Assembly (NCBI RefSeq): GCF_003860525.1
Contig: NZ_CP034161.1
Location: 372,001 to 436,000 of the forward strand
Origin: Epilithonimonas vandammei
GTDB taxonomy: Bacteria; Bacteroidota; Bacteroidia; Flavobacteriales; Weeksellaceae
Length of the DNA stretch: 64,000 nt
Direction of reading: 5' to 3'
The position numbers and the translations under genes are program-made. The notes under the pieces are model-generated. The model was not told the origin of the DNA. It saw nothing but the letters and a program-made list of their open reading frames with translations, and made no database searches. Below are positions 10,267 through 19,462 of this stretch, one piece after another (the first letter of the stretch is position 1; every line of letters begins with the position of its first letter).

Positions 10267-11397
10267 CTAAAGCCTTGTCTTTAACTGAGGAATAATCTGC
10301 TCTTTCCACTGGTAGAAATCTCCTGCAACAATATGTTCTCTCGCAACTTTCACTAAATCGAGATAAAACGCAAGGTTATGAATGGAAGCAATTTGTTTTG
10401 CCAGATATTCCTTTGCCACGAAAAGATGTCTTACATAGGCTTTGCTGTATTCCTGATCCACAAAACTTGTCCCAAACTCATCCAACGGAGAAAAATCGGT
10501 TTTCCATTTTTCATTTTTCATATTCATGACGCCCTGCCAAGTGAATAGCATTGCATTTCTGGCATTTCTCGTCGGCATCACACAATCCATCATATCTACC
10601 CCAAAACCAATGCTTTCCAAGATGTTCCAAGGTGTGCCAACACCCATCAGATATCTTGGTTTGTCTTTTGGGAGAATGTCTGTCACTTCATTCGTTATTC
10701 TGTACATTTCATCTTCCGGCTCGCCTACGGAAAGTCCGCCGATAGCATTCCCATCGGCTCCGGCTTCTGAGATAACCTCGGCCGAAATCTTTCTAAGGTC
10801 AGAAAAACAAGAGCCCTGAACAATCGGGAATAGCCTCTGTTTGTGGCCATACAATTCTTTGTTCTCTTCGGTCCAGCTAATACATCTTTTCAGCCAGCGG
10901 TGTGTGAGTTCCATAGAGGTTTTCACAGCATTGTAATCACTTGGGTAAGCAATACACTCATCAAATGCCATAAAAATATCTGCGCCTATCTGTCTCTGAA
11001 TTTGCATAGAAACCTCTGGGGACATAAAGTGAAGACTACCATCGATATGAGATTTGAACTTCACGCCTTCTTCAGTAATCTTTCTGCTTTTTGCCAAAGA
11101 AAAAACCTGATATCCGCCGGAATCGGTAAGTATTGGCCTGTCCCAATTCATAAATTTATGAAGACCGCCTGCCTGTTCCATAATATCCATTTTAGGACGC
11201 AGCATCAGGTGATAGGTGTTGCCGAGAATAATCTGTGCTTTGATGTCTTCTTTAAGCTCTCTCTGGTGCACTGTTTTTACAGATGCGACCGTTCCAACCG
11301 GCATAAAAATAGGGGTTTGGATGGTTCCGTGATCTGTAGTGATAATACCTGCTCTCGCTTTTGATTCCGAGTTTTTTTCGATTTCAAAAAATTTCAT
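10267..11397 (-). CDS. tgt: Queuine/preQ1 tRNA-ribosyltransferase, zinc cysteines absent
   Basis: Exchanges guanine 34 of GUN-anticodon tRNAs for a queuosine precursor. I start at the internal Met (MKFFEIEK); the 14 residues upstream do not resemble family sequence. The active-site motifs TDSGGYQVFS (91-100) and GVDMMDCVMPTRNARN (266-281) are intact. In most Tgt proteins the segment after the DFSP motif holds CxCxxC of the structural zinc site. Here residues 306-314 read DEFGTSFVD, with no cysteine, although the following YSKAYVRHLF and SIHNLAFYL segments are conserved. Substrates include tRNA-Asn(GTT), which is encoded in this window. Confidence 0.93.
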   Translation of the reverse strand: MKFFEIEKNSESKARAGIITTDHGTIQTPIFMPVGTVASVKTVHQRELKEDIKAQIILGNTYHLMLRPKMDIMEQAGGLHKFMNWDRPILTDSGGYQVFSLAKSRKITEEGVKFKSHIDGSLHFMSPEVSMQIQRQIGADIFMAFDECIAYPSDYNAVKTSMELTHRWLKRCISWTEENKELYGHKQRLFPIVQGSCFSDLRKISAEVISEAGADGNAIGGLSVGEPEDEMYRITNEVTDILPKDKPRYLMGVGTPWNILESIGFGVDMMDCVMPTRNARNAMLFTWQGVMNMKNEKWKTDFSPLDEFGTSFVDQEYSKAYVRHLFVAKEYLAKQIASIHNLAFYLDLVKVAREHIVAGDFYQWKEQIIPQLKTRL

Positions 11398-11455
11398 TGT
11401 ATGTAGTAGATTTCGCCTCCGGTTTTTACCGAACGTCATTCATATATTTATAATT

Positions 11456-11830
11456 CTATCTTGCCTGTGCAGGAATTCCGCTGTTTTCCTTCAGTTTTTT
11501 ATTGATAAAAGCTTCGGCATTAGGATCTTTTGACACTATAATTTTCTGTGCCTCGTCCAGTATCTCTTTCATAGTGTCCGGATCGGTCATATAATATTTA
11601 TAGCTATCCGTAAACTGTTGCCCTTTAATATTATATTTTTTCAGTATAAATCTTGTGGCATTTTCTGTATTGATATTACCACCTATGGTATAGCTTTGTT
11701 CATTAATGGCAAAATCTGCAATGATCTCAGACATTTTTTCCTCAGATAAAATATCTTTCGGCTTTTCTATTGCTTCAGTACAGGATAATGTAAAGATCGC
11801 AAGAAATAAATATGCAATAAAAAATCTCAT
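11456..11830 (-). CDS. DUF4296 lipoprotein
   Basis: A 124-residue predicted lipoprotein with lipobox LFLAIFTLSC, so it is membrane-anchored in the cell envelope. The body matches the DUF4296 pattern seen in Bacteroidetes: a PKDILSEEKMSEIIADFAI helix, then YNIKGQQFTDSYKYYMTDPDTMKEILDEA. Function is unknown. The stop and the next start are one base apart from the glycosyltransferase gene upstream, so they form one transcript. Confidence 0.8.
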   Translation of the reverse strand: MRFFIAYLFLAIFTLSCTEAIEKPKDILSEEKMSEIIADFAINEQSYTIGGNINTENATRFILKKYNIKGQQFTDSYKYYMTDPDTMKEILDEAQKIIVSKDPNAEAFINKKLKENSGIPAQAR

Positions 11831-11831
11831 C

Positions 11832-12548
11832 CTATAATTTCCCGATTAAACTTTTCCATTTTAGATTCAGAACACCAAAAACAGCTTCCTGGATAATTCC
11901 GCCATTCATTTTACTTTCGCCTTCCGTTCTATCCGTAAAGATAATAGGCACCTCTACGATTTTAAGATTTTTCTTGAATACCCGGTATTTCATCTCAACC
12001 TGGAAACCATAGCCTTTCAGCTTGATTTTATCCAGCCCAATAGCTAAGAGTGTTTCTTTTCGAAAGCACACAAAACCAGCCGTAGTATCATGGATTGGCA
12101 ACCCCAACACGAATCTTACATATTTTGAGGCAAAGTAAGAAAGCAACACTCTTCCCATCGGCCAATTTACAACATTCACGCCCTGAGAGTATCTAGAGCC
12201 CACCGCCATATCTGCACTTTTGCAGGCTTCGTAAAGTTTAATTAGATCTTTTGGATTATGAGAAAAATCGGCATCCATCTCAAAAATAAAATCATAATCG
12301 TTATGAATCGCCCACTGAAAACCGTGTATGTAGGCTTTGCCCAGCCCATCTTTTATTTTTCTAATCGTAAGGTGAAGCTGCAACGGATATTTTTCACGAA
12401 GTTTTTTAACGATCTCAGCCGTTCCGTCCGGTGAAGAATCATCTACCACTAACACGTGGAAATCCTGCTGCAGAGCAAAAACTGCCGAAATGATCTTTTC
12501 GATGTTTTCTTTCTCGTTATAAGTCGGAATAATGACAAGCTTCTTCAT
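11832..12548 (-). CDS. Polyprenol-phosphate mannosyltransferase-like GT2
   Basis: Family 2 glycosyltransferase of the Dpm1 type, which moves a sugar from a nucleotide donor to polyprenyl phosphate on the inner face of the membrane. The 238-residue protein begins IIPTYNEKENI, has the DDSSPDGTA donor site, the FEMDADFSHNP metal-binding DxD, and the TAGFVCFRKETL and GYGFQVEMKYR motifs of the subfamily. It has no C-terminal membrane helices, so it is the soluble form. Donor identity (GDP-mannose) is inferred from family resemblance. Confidence 0.88.
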   Translation of the reverse strand: MKKLVIIPTYNEKENIEKIISAVFALQQDFHVLVVDDSSPDGTAEIVKKLREKYPLQLHLTIRKIKDGLGKAYIHGFQWAIHNDYDFIFEMDADFSHNPKDLIKLYEACKSADMAVGSRYSQGVNVVNWPMGRVLLSYFASKYVRFVLGLPIHDTTAGFVCFRKETLLAIGLDKIKLKGYGFQVEMKYRVFKKNLKIVEVPIIFTDRTEGESKMNGGIIQEAVFGVLNLKWKSLIGKL

Positions 12549-12762
12549 CCAGTAAAATAATTCGCAAAGATAATCTTTTACGGGCTAATGTTTTTCAGAG
12601 TAAAATAAATTAACTTTTTTTAACCCGTGCAAAACCATTATAACCGTAGGCGCTGCTTTTTTAATATCCTTGATATAAATTAAAATTTTATATTATTTTA
12701 TCCTACGTAACAAAGCTTTGGAGATAATTTTTATTAATTTTGAAAATCATCAAACAATAAAA

Positions 12763-14889
12763 ATGAAACGATACTCAATACTGATTGCAGCCGCAGTCGT
12801 TTTCTACACTGGAGTCAATGCACAGTCTATGGCAAAACCCAATTACCCAAAAGCCCAGAAAGGCAATCAAACGGACAATTATTTCGGGACACAGGTCGCA
12901 GATCCTTTCCGCGATCTGGAAAACGATTCCGAAGCTACAAAAAAATGGGTGGACGAAGAGGTGGCTTACAGCCAGAACTATCTCTCCAAAATCCCTTTCA
13001 GAGAAACCATTAAGAATCAGCTGCGGGACATCTGGAACTATGAAAAAATAGGAGCACCGTTCAAAGAAGGTGATTATACTTATTATTACAAAAATAACGG
13101 GTTACAAGCACAATCGGTACTTTACAGAACCAATAACAAAACCAAAAACACTGAGGTTTTCCTAGATCCTAATACGTTTTCTGAGAAAGGCACTACCTCA
13201 CTTTCCAACCTGTCGTTCAACAAAAAAGGAAACCTTGCCGCCTACTCTATTTCTGAAGGCGGAAGCGACTGGAATAAAATCATCATTATCGACGCTATTT
13301 CTAACAAAAAAATAGATGAGACGATTGTTGATGTGAAATTCAGTGGCATTGCTTGGAAAGGTGATGAAGGTTTCTACTACTCCAGCTATGACAAACCAAA
13401 AGAAGGAACCGTACTTTCCGGAATGACGGATAAGCATAAAGTTTATTTCCATAAACTGGGCACAAAACAATCCGAAGACCAGCTGATTTTCGGCGGCGAA
13501 AAAACACCCAGAAGATATCTGTCTGCAGGTGTTTCAGAAGATCAGAGATTTCTCATCATCTCTGCGGCCAATGCAACCAACGGAAACGAACTTTATATAA
13601 AAGATCTGAAAAACGGTGGCGATTTTGTGCAAATCAACAAAGGTTTTGACATCAATGCTGATATTGTAGACACGCAAGGTGATGATCTTTTCATCTTCAC
13701 CGATAAAGATGCTCCGAATATGAGGCTTGTGAAAGTAAGCATCAAAAATCCAAGCCCGGAAAACTGGAAAGATGTAATCCCGGAAACGGAGAATGTACTC
13801 AGCGTTTCCGAAGCTGGCGGTTACTTCTTCGGAAAATATATGAAAGATGCCATCAGCCTTGTGAAGCAATTTGACAAAACGGGGAAAATGGTAAGAGAAA
13901 TTGCATTACCAGGCAAAGGAACAGTTTCTGGATTTGGCGGCAAAAAAGAGGATAAAGATATCTATTACTCATTTACCAACTATATTACGCCGGGAACTAT
14001 TTACAAGTATAATGTAGCGTCAGGAAAATCGGAGATCTATCAGAAGCCCAAAGTAAAATTCAGGCCGGAAGATTATGTGTCTGAACAGGTTTTTTACACT
14101 TCGAAAGATGGCACAAAAATTCCGATGATGATTAACTACAAGAAAGGAACAAAGCTGGATGGTAAAAATCCAACGATTTTATATTCTTATGGTGGTTTCA
14201 ACATCAGCCTTCAGCCTGCATTCTCGGTTGTGAATGCGATCTGGATGGAAAATGGCGGAATCTATGCGGTTCCAAACATCCGAGGCGGTGGCGAGTATGG
14301 CAAAAAATGGCACGATGCAGGTACAAAACAGCAAAAGAAAAATGTGTTTGAAGATTTCATCGCTGCCGGCGAATATCTGCAGGCAAAAGGTTACACATCC
14401 AAAGAATATATGGCGCTCTCAGGCCGTTCCAACGGTGGTTTGCTAGTGGGTGCGACGATGACGATGCGACCGGATCTGGCAAAAGTGACTTTCCCCGGAG
14501 TAGGCGTTCTGGATATGCTTAGGTATAATAAATTCACAGCCGGAGCGGGCTGGTCCTATGATTACGGAACCGCTGAAGACAGCAAGGAAATGTTCGAATA
14601 TCTCAAGTCTTATTCACCTATTCACAATGTAAAAGCCGGAATCTGCTACCCTTCTACTATGATTATCACGAGTGATCATGATGATCGTGTGGTTCCTGCA
14701 CACTCCTTCAAATTCGGGGCAGAGCTACAGGAAAAGCAAGCTTGCAGCAATCCGATATTACTCAGAATTGAAAAAAATGCAGGTCATGGTGCAGGAAGAT
14801 CTACAGAACAGATCATTGGCGAAAATGCTGACCTGCTCAGTTTTGCACTTTATGAAATGGGAATCAGATCTCTGAAATCATCAAAATAA
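12763..14889 (+). CDS. Prolyl oligopeptidase family serine peptidase (S9)
   Basis: Cleaves short peptides after proline. I start at MKRYSILIAA, which opens a proper signal peptide ending at NAQS; the 15 residues upstream are AT-rich filler. The 708-residue protein has a seven-bladed propeller (about 75-430) and a C-terminal hydrolase domain with the nucleophile in SGRSNGG (S556), the acid in DHDDRVVPAHS and the histidine in NAGHGAG. The signal peptide makes it periplasmic or secreted. It stands alone and is followed by a terminator. Confidence 0.94.
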   Translation: MKRYSILIAAAVVFYTGVNAQSMAKPNYPKAQKGNQTDNYFGTQVADPFRDLENDSEATKKWVDEEVAYSQNYLSKIPFRETIKNQLRDIWNYEKIGAPFKEGDYTYYYKNNGLQAQSVLYRTNNKTKNTEVFLDPNTFSEKGTTSLSNLSFNKKGNLAAYSISEGGSDWNKIIIIDAISNKKIDETIVDVKFSGIAWKGDEGFYYSSYDKPKEGTVLSGMTDKHKVYFHKLGTKQSEDQLIFGGEKTPRRYLSAGVSEDQRFLIISAANATNGNELYIKDLKNGGDFVQINKGFDINADIVDTQGDDLFIFTDKDAPNMRLVKVSIKNPSPENWKDVIPETENVLSVSEAGGYFFGKYMKDAISLVKQFDKTGKMVREIALPGKGTVSGFGGKKEDKDIYYSFTNYITPGTIYKYNVASGKSEIYQKPKVKFRPEDYVSEQVFYTSKDGTKIPMMINYKKGTKLDGKNPTILYSYGGFNISLQPAFSVVNAIWMENGGIYAVPNIRGGGEYGKKWHDAGTKQQKKNVFEDFIAAGEYLQAKGYTSKEYMALSGRSNGGLLVGATMTMRPDLAKVTFPGVGVLDMLRYNKFTAGAGWSYDYGTAEDSKEMFEYLKSYSPIHNVKAGICYPSTMIITSDHDDRVVPAHSFKFGAELQEKQACSNPILLRIEKNAGHGAGRSTEQIIGENADLLSFALYEMGIRSLKSSK

Positions 14890-14894
14890 TATTT

Positions 14895-14925
14895 AAAATC
14901 CTGAAAAATTTCAGGATTTTTTGTT
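14895..14925 (+). terminator. Terminator of the prolyl oligopeptidase gene
   Basis: Stem AAAATCCTGA / TCAGGATTTT with a 6-base loop and trailing Ts begins 6 bases after the stop codon. Confidence 0.85.
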
Positions 14926-15037
14926 GTAAGAGTATTGAAAAATATCATCCCAAAGTCACTACGAATATGATATTTCTCTTCTTATTATATGTGATTGTAA
15001 CATCATTAAATCCTAACTTTACAATAAAATTGAAATT

Positions 15038-16381
15038 ATGGATGATTTTCTGGCTGCCCGATCTCAGATGGCCGTTTCATTGGGCTTCCACATCATATTT
15101 TCCTGTGTGGGAATGGTAATGCCTTTTCTGATGGCTTTTTCTCATTACAAATACCTTAAAACTCAAGATGAGGTTTACAAAGGTCTCACCAAAGCGTGGA
15201 GCAAAGGTGTCGCTATTCTGTTTGCAACAGGTGCTGTTTCCGGAACGATGCTTTCTTTTGAGTTAGGATTACTCTGGCCTAAATTTATGGAACATGCCGG
15301 TCCGATTTTCGGAATGCCCTTTTCTCTGGAAGGCACCGCTTTTTTTATTGAGGCAATAGCTATAGGATTTTTCCTTTACGGCTGGGAAAAGTTCAACAAG
15401 TGGTTTCACTGGTTTTGCGGTGTGGTGGTTGGCGTCAGCGGATTAGCTTCAGGTATTTTGGTTGTTGCTGCGAATGCGTGGATGAACAGTCCTGCTGGTT
15501 TCGATTATATTAATGGAGAATATCTGAATATTGATCCGATAAAAGCGATGTTTAATGACGCTTGGTTTCCACAGGCATTTCATATGACGGTAGCTGCTTT
15601 TGCGGCAACAGGATTTGCAGTAGCTGGGATCCACGCGCTGATGATTTTGAAAAAACGAAATGTCAATTTCCACACAAAAGCATTTAGGATTTCCGCAGGT
15701 TTTGCGATTATTGGCGCTTTGCTCGCTCCTATCAGTGGTGATGTCGCAGCAAAATCTGTTGCTGTAAGACAACCTATAAAACTGGCCGCAATGGAAGCCC
15801 ATTTCGAAACTGAAAAAGGTGCGAGTTTTGTAATTGGCGGGATTCCGGATGAGGAAAATGAACAAATCAAATACGCTATAAAAGTTCCGAAAGTATTAAG
15901 TTTTCTCGCTTGGGGAGATTTTGATGCCGAAGTGAAAGGTCTGAAAGATTTCCCAAAAGACCATTGGCCACCGGTAGCAGTCGTTCATTATGCTTTTCAA
16001 ATTATGATATTTTTTGGAAGTGTGATGATGTTAATTGGCTTCATTTACCTCATCGCCACTTTTTGGAAAAAAGAATGGTTGACCAAAAGCTGGTATTTGA
16101 AAATGTTTGTTGCAGCAATTCCATTCGGTTATATCGCATTAGAAGCGGGTTGGACAGTAACAGAAGTTGGCAGACAGCCGTGGATCATTTATGGCATTAT
16201 GAAAACCATCGATGCAGTGACACCGATGCCGGGAATCCAATATTCTTTCTACTTTTTTACATTGATTTTCATTTCGTTATCATTGATTATCATATTTTTA
16301 CTTTTGAGACAAATCAAAATGGTTCCGAAACTGTATGACCCGACAGACCCTAATTATAATCCTAAAAACAAAACGCTATGA
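15038..16381 (+). CDS. cydA: Cytochrome bd ubiquinol oxidase subunit I
   Basis: Catalytic subunit of the high-affinity quinol oxidase that works at low oxygen and under stress. The 447-residue polytopic protein starts with the conserved ARSQMAVSLGFHIIFSC segment holding the high-spin haem histidine. It has the GTMLSFELGLLWPKFM and SLEGTAFFIEAIAIGFFLYGW regions and the late EVGRQPWI motif. The Q loop is of the short type. It overlaps cydB by 4 bases (ATGA), so the two are translationally coupled. Confidence 0.95.
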   Translation: MDDFLAARSQMAVSLGFHIIFSCVGMVMPFLMAFSHYKYLKTQDEVYKGLTKAWSKGVAILFATGAVSGTMLSFELGLLWPKFMEHAGPIFGMPFSLEGTAFFIEAIAIGFFLYGWEKFNKWFHWFCGVVVGVSGLASGILVVAANAWMNSPAGFDYINGEYLNIDPIKAMFNDAWFPQAFHMTVAAFAATGFAVAGIHALMILKKRNVNFHTKAFRISAGFAIIGALLAPISGDVAAKSVAVRQPIKLAAMEAHFETEKGASFVIGGIPDEENEQIKYAIKVPKVLSFLAWGDFDAEVKGLKDFPKDHWPPVAVVHYAFQIMIFFGSVMMLIGFIYLIATFWKKEWLTKSWYLKMFVAAIPFGYIALEAGWTVTEVGRQPWIIYGIMKTIDAVTPMPGIQYSFYFFTLIFISLSLIIIFLLLRQIKMVPKLYDPTDPNYNPKNKTL

Positions 16382-17400
16382 TTTACGTTGTTATTGCATT
16401 TCTTTGGATTTCAATTTGTCTTTATGTGATTACCGGCGGGGCAGATTTCGGGGCAGGAATTATCGAACTGTTCTCTAAAAAAACTTATCGTGAAAAAACG
16501 AAAAAGATTATGTCCAAATCTATCGCACCAATTTGGGAAGCCAATCATATGTGGCTGATAATTGCTGTTGTGATTTTATTTGTTGGATTTCCGACTATTT
16601 ATACTACTGTTTCTACCTATCTTCATATCCCTGTTGTTCTGATGCTAATTGGCATTATTGCCAGAGGAACAGCTTTTACCTTCAGGAATTACGATGCAGT
16701 GGATGACAGTTGGCAGAAAATTTATACGCAAATCTTCTACTATTCCAGCCTGCTGACGCCTTTCTTTCTGGGGATTATCGCTGCAGCCACGATTTCTGGC
16801 TCTATTGACACGGAAGCCAAAGATTTTTTAGGTCTTTATATCTTCAGTTGGCTCAATCCTTTCGGAATATCTGTCGGTTTTTTTGCGGTTTCGTTGTGTG
16901 CTTATCTAGCCTCACTATTTTCTTTGCACGAAGCCCGTTTTAGTGATGCATTGTCCGTTATGGTGAAGAAAGCGCGGGAAACTGCTATATATGTTGTTGC
17001 AACCGGTATTTTGGTTTTTTTAAGCGCTTACTATTCTCAAATTCCATTGCTCAACTGGATTTTCTCAAACGCACTTGGCATCGTCGTAATCACATTGGCT
17101 ACCATTAGCCTTTTGTTCACCAATGAGGCCATTAAGAAAAAACAGTTTTTATTAGTTCGGGTATTCGGAGGTTTTCAGATTATTATGATTTTGGTTGCGG
17201 CGACATATCAGCATACTCCTAATATTATTTTATTTGCAAACGGTACGCATCTTTCGCTTTTCGATGAAAGTGCGGCTCCAAAAACGATTGCTGCGCTTGG
17301 CTGGGCCTTGGTTCTTGGGAGTATATTTATTTTACCTTTTTTATTTTATCTGCTGATTTCTTTTGGTGACCAGAGCCGGAAATCAAAGGCGAAAAGCTGA
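16378..17400 (+). CDS. cydB: Cytochrome bd ubiquinol oxidase subunit II
   Basis: Second subunit of cytochrome bd, 340 residues with about eight to nine membrane segments. The N-terminal TGGADFGAGIIELF and the IAPIWEANHMWLI segment are the CydB signatures. The start overlaps the cydA stop by 4 bases. No cydX-like hydrophobic micro-ORF follows it. Confidence 0.94.
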   Translation: MIYVVIAFLWISICLYVITGGADFGAGIIELFSKKTYREKTKKIMSKSIAPIWEANHMWLIIAVVILFVGFPTIYTTVSTYLHIPVVLMLIGIIARGTAFTFRNYDAVDDSWQKIYTQIFYYSSLLTPFFLGIIAAATISGSIDTEAKDFLGLYIFSWLNPFGISVGFFAVSLCAYLASLFSLHEARFSDALSVMVKKARETAIYVVATGILVFLSAYYSQIPLLNWIFSNALGIVVITLATISLLFTNEAIKKKQFLLVRVFGGFQIIMILVAATYQHTPNIILFANGTHLSLFDESAAPKTIAALGWALVLGSIFILPFLFYLLISFGDQSRKSKAKS

Positions 17401-17492
17401 TCTATTGAAATGTCTTAATTATTGTTTAAATACATTTAAAAGCAGTTATGGCAACAAAAAAAGACAGAAAAAATCGCTCTGCGACTACAAAA

Positions 17493-17536
17493 TTGACTAA
17501 TGGTCTTATTTTTGATATCTGAATTTTATTAGTCAA
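17493..17536. repeat. Inverted repeat between cydB and the barrel gene
   Basis: A perfect 9-bp inverted repeat (TTGACTAAT / ATTAGTCAA) with a 26-base spacer lies 17 bases before the start of the barrel gene. It could be an operator, a 5' leader hairpin or a poor terminator of cydAB. The sequence does not decide between these. Confidence 0.45.
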
Positions 17537-17552
17537 AAATAAACTTACACTT

Positions 17553-17990
17553 ATGAAAAAACTATTATTAGCATTCGGACTTTTCGCCGGTGTTCTATCT
17601 TATGCACAGGCTTGGACAGGAAAAGGCGACCAAAAACTCCAGGTAGGTCTAAATGCTTGGGGTAACGGAACCGGTATTACCGGAACTTATGACTATGGTT
17701 TATCAAAAATCGTTTCATTAGGAGGTGGAGCAAACATCTACTTCAGTGATTATAAAGATGATAACAAGGATAATAACTTCTTCATTTTCGGTAGAGTTAA
17801 TTTCCACTTACAAGACCCTTTGAACTTGCCGAGCCAATGGGACATCTATCCGGGTGTAGATCTTGGGGTTTTGGGTAAAGATTTCGGACTGGGTGTTCAC
17901 TTAGGTGTGCGATACTTCTTCAATGACAGTGTGGGTGCTTACATCGAGGCTGGTAACAATGGAAGCATTGGGGTTTCTTTCAACTTCTAA
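17553..17990 (+). CDS. Small outer-membrane beta-barrel protein
   Basis: A 145-residue protein with a clean signal peptide (MKKLLLAFGLFAGVLSYAQA) and alternating hydrophobic beta strands ending in the C-terminal aromatic SFNF typical of outer-membrane barrels. Strand-like segments such as KIVSLGGGANIYFS and GLGVHLGVRYFF support about eight strands. It matches small barrel proteins frequent in Chryseobacterium; no ligand or function can be assigned. A strong terminator follows directly. Confidence 0.75.
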   Translation: MKKLLLAFGLFAGVLSYAQAWTGKGDQKLQVGLNAWGNGTGITGTYDYGLSKIVSLGGGANIYFSDYKDDNKDNNFFIFGRVNFHLQDPLNLPSQWDIYPGVDLGVLGKDFGLGVHLGVRYFFNDSVGAYIEAGNNGSIGVSFNF

Positions 17991-18013
17991 ATTCTACACC
18001 AAATCATATATTG

Positions 18014-18047
18014 AAAAGCATTCCAGAATTTCCGGAATGCTTTTTTT
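18014..18047 (+). terminator. Terminator of the barrel gene
   Basis: An 11-bp stem AAAAGCATTCC / GGAATGCTTTT with a 9-base loop runs into seven Ts. Confidence 0.88.
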
Positions 18048-18165
18048 ATAGCTCAACAGCATTGTTATAATGATTGAGTTTTTGTTTTTCGCGGGTTTCC
18101 TGCTCTTTCAGTTTCTTCATCAATTCTGCATCCTTGTCCTTGTTAAGGCATAAAAAACGATTCAT
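18046..18165 (-). CDS. Possible 39-residue charged protein
   Basis: A short minus-strand frame encodes 39 residues, mostly charged and helical (KDKDAELMKKLKEQETREKQ), downstream of pirin on the same strand. Its stop overlaps the terminator of the facing barrel gene. No homologous family is recognised. It may be a remnant or chance frame, but the lysine/glutamate bias looks protein-like. Confidence 0.25.
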   Translation of the reverse strand: MNRFLCLNKDKDAELMKKLKEQETREKQKLNHYNNAVEL

Positions 18166-18286
18166 CTTTCAACATCCGTTGCATTGGAATCTGTAATCGG
18201 TTTGTAAGTCAGTTCGTATTAAAATCTATGACCCTGAGCGTTTGCTAATTAGAAGATTAACAGGAGACTTACAATAATTACATTTC

Positions 18287-19189
18287 TCATTCTTTCATTT
18301 TAATATTTTTATTCTGTGGCGGCAAAGGAACATAACCGTCATCATTAATGACCTTTGGAAATTCGTGGTTTTGCCATCTGGTTTTGGCGTCTTCAATCAA
18401 TTCTAACGAACTAGCTACAAAGTTCCAATAGATGTATCTTGGTTCCGGAAAAGGTTCACCTCCGAAAATATAAACTGTCGAATTCGGTTTCAAAACAAAA
18501 TGACAAAGTTTGGAATCTTTTGCAATCAGGATATGTTTCGGTGTGTAAAGATTGCCTTCACTTTCTATGTTTCCTTCTAAGATGTAAAGAGAAGATTCTC
18601 CAAAAATATAATCGCCGAGAATGATTTCCCGGCCTTCCTGCAGTGTATTTTTAACTTCCAAGAAATACAGTGGCGAATAAGTAGGAACCGGAGATTTTCG
18701 CCCAAGGATTTCGCCAGCGATTAATTTATAATTGATTCCTTTATCTATCCAACTTGGGATATCTTCTTTGTTGATATGGAAAAACTCGGGTTCCATTGTT
18801 TCCAGTTCTTTAGGAAGTGCGACCCAAATCTGTAATCCATGAAGGTTTTTATCAGTTGTTCTGAGATATTCCGGTGTTCTTTCGGAATGTGCAACGCCTT
18901 TTCCCGCGGTCATCCAGTTCACTGCGCCTTCTTTGATTTCGATTTCTGTTCCAATGGAATCTCTGTGCATAATGCTTCCTTCAAACAAAAAAGTAAGTGT
19001 GGAAAGTCCAATGTGCGGATGCGGCGGAACATCCATATTTTCATAATCTTTGAGCGCAGCAGGTCCCATATGATCGATAAATACAAATGGCCGAACGCTT
19101 CTCTTTTGAGAAAACGGCAACAACCTACCAACCAGAAAATTTCCGATATCGGCAGCTCGCTCTTCGATTATCATCTCAATATTTGACAT
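18287..19189 (-). CDS. Pirin family protein
   Basis: Bicupin protein of 300 residues. The N-terminal cupin carries the metal-binding PPHPHIGLSTLTF and the GVAHSER motif (His, His, His, Glu), and the C-terminal cupin is degenerate as usual. Bacterial pirins of this kind include quercetin 2,3-dioxygenases (YhhW type), but the physiological substrate is often unknown. The start is the Met of MSNIEMIIEERAADIG. The gene is monocistronic and divergent from rseP, with a folded repeat-like element in between. Confidence 0.88.
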   Translation of the reverse strand: MSNIEMIIEERAADIGNFLVGRLLPFSQKRSVRPFVFIDHMGPAALKDYENMDVPPHPHIGLSTLTFLFEGSIMHRDSIGTEIEIKEGAVNWMTAGKGVAHSERTPEYLRTTDKNLHGLQIWVALPKELETMEPEFFHINKEDIPSWIDKGINYKLIAGEILGRKSPVPTYSPLYFLEVKNTLQEGREIILGDYIFGESSLYILEGNIESEGNLYTPKHILIAKDSKLCHFVLKPNSTVYIFGGEPFPEPRYIYWNFVASSLELIEDAKTRWQNHEFPKVINDDGYVPLPPQNKNIKMKE

Positions 19190-19250
19190 TATTTCATTTT
19201 TAAATTCGATTTAAAATTAAGGATTTCTATCTAATTTTTACCCTTTTGAT

Positions 19251-19341
19251 TTTCCGCTGAATCGCCCGCAGCCCGACCTGAGCGGTTATCCTTTTTGCGA
19301 GAGGCTATGCCGAGCAAAAAGATAATAGCGGAGGGCGGAAA
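19251..19341. repeat. Strongly folded GC-rich intergenic repeat-like element
   Basis: Between pirin and rseP lies a GC-rich block in AT-rich surroundings. An outer stem TTTCCGC (19251-19257) pairs with GCGGAAA (19335-19341). An inner 8-bp stem CTTTTTGC (19291-19298) pairs with GCAAAAAG (19314-19321), with a small GGC-TAT-GCC hairpin in its loop. CGGTTATC beside the inner stem partly pairs with GATAATAGCGG. A further GCAGC/GCTGC pair sits at its edges. It has no reading frame and resembles the dispersed mosaic repeats of Chryseobacterium genomes, but only one copy is in this window. Confidence 0.6.
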
Positions 19342-19462
19342 TAGCTGCCCAAATTATCATCACCACCAAGTGCTATTTTGGCAGAGAAAAGGCTGATTTT
19401 TACATTGGTATAGTTTCTGAGTAAATGATTACCTTTGACAACTATAATTTTAAAACATATTA

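Noticed and set aside
17448..17522. A 24-codon frame after cydB that might be a cydX-like subunit
   Set aside because: The product is basic and hydrophilic, not a single membrane helix, and its end overlaps an inverted repeat. Chance frame is more likely.
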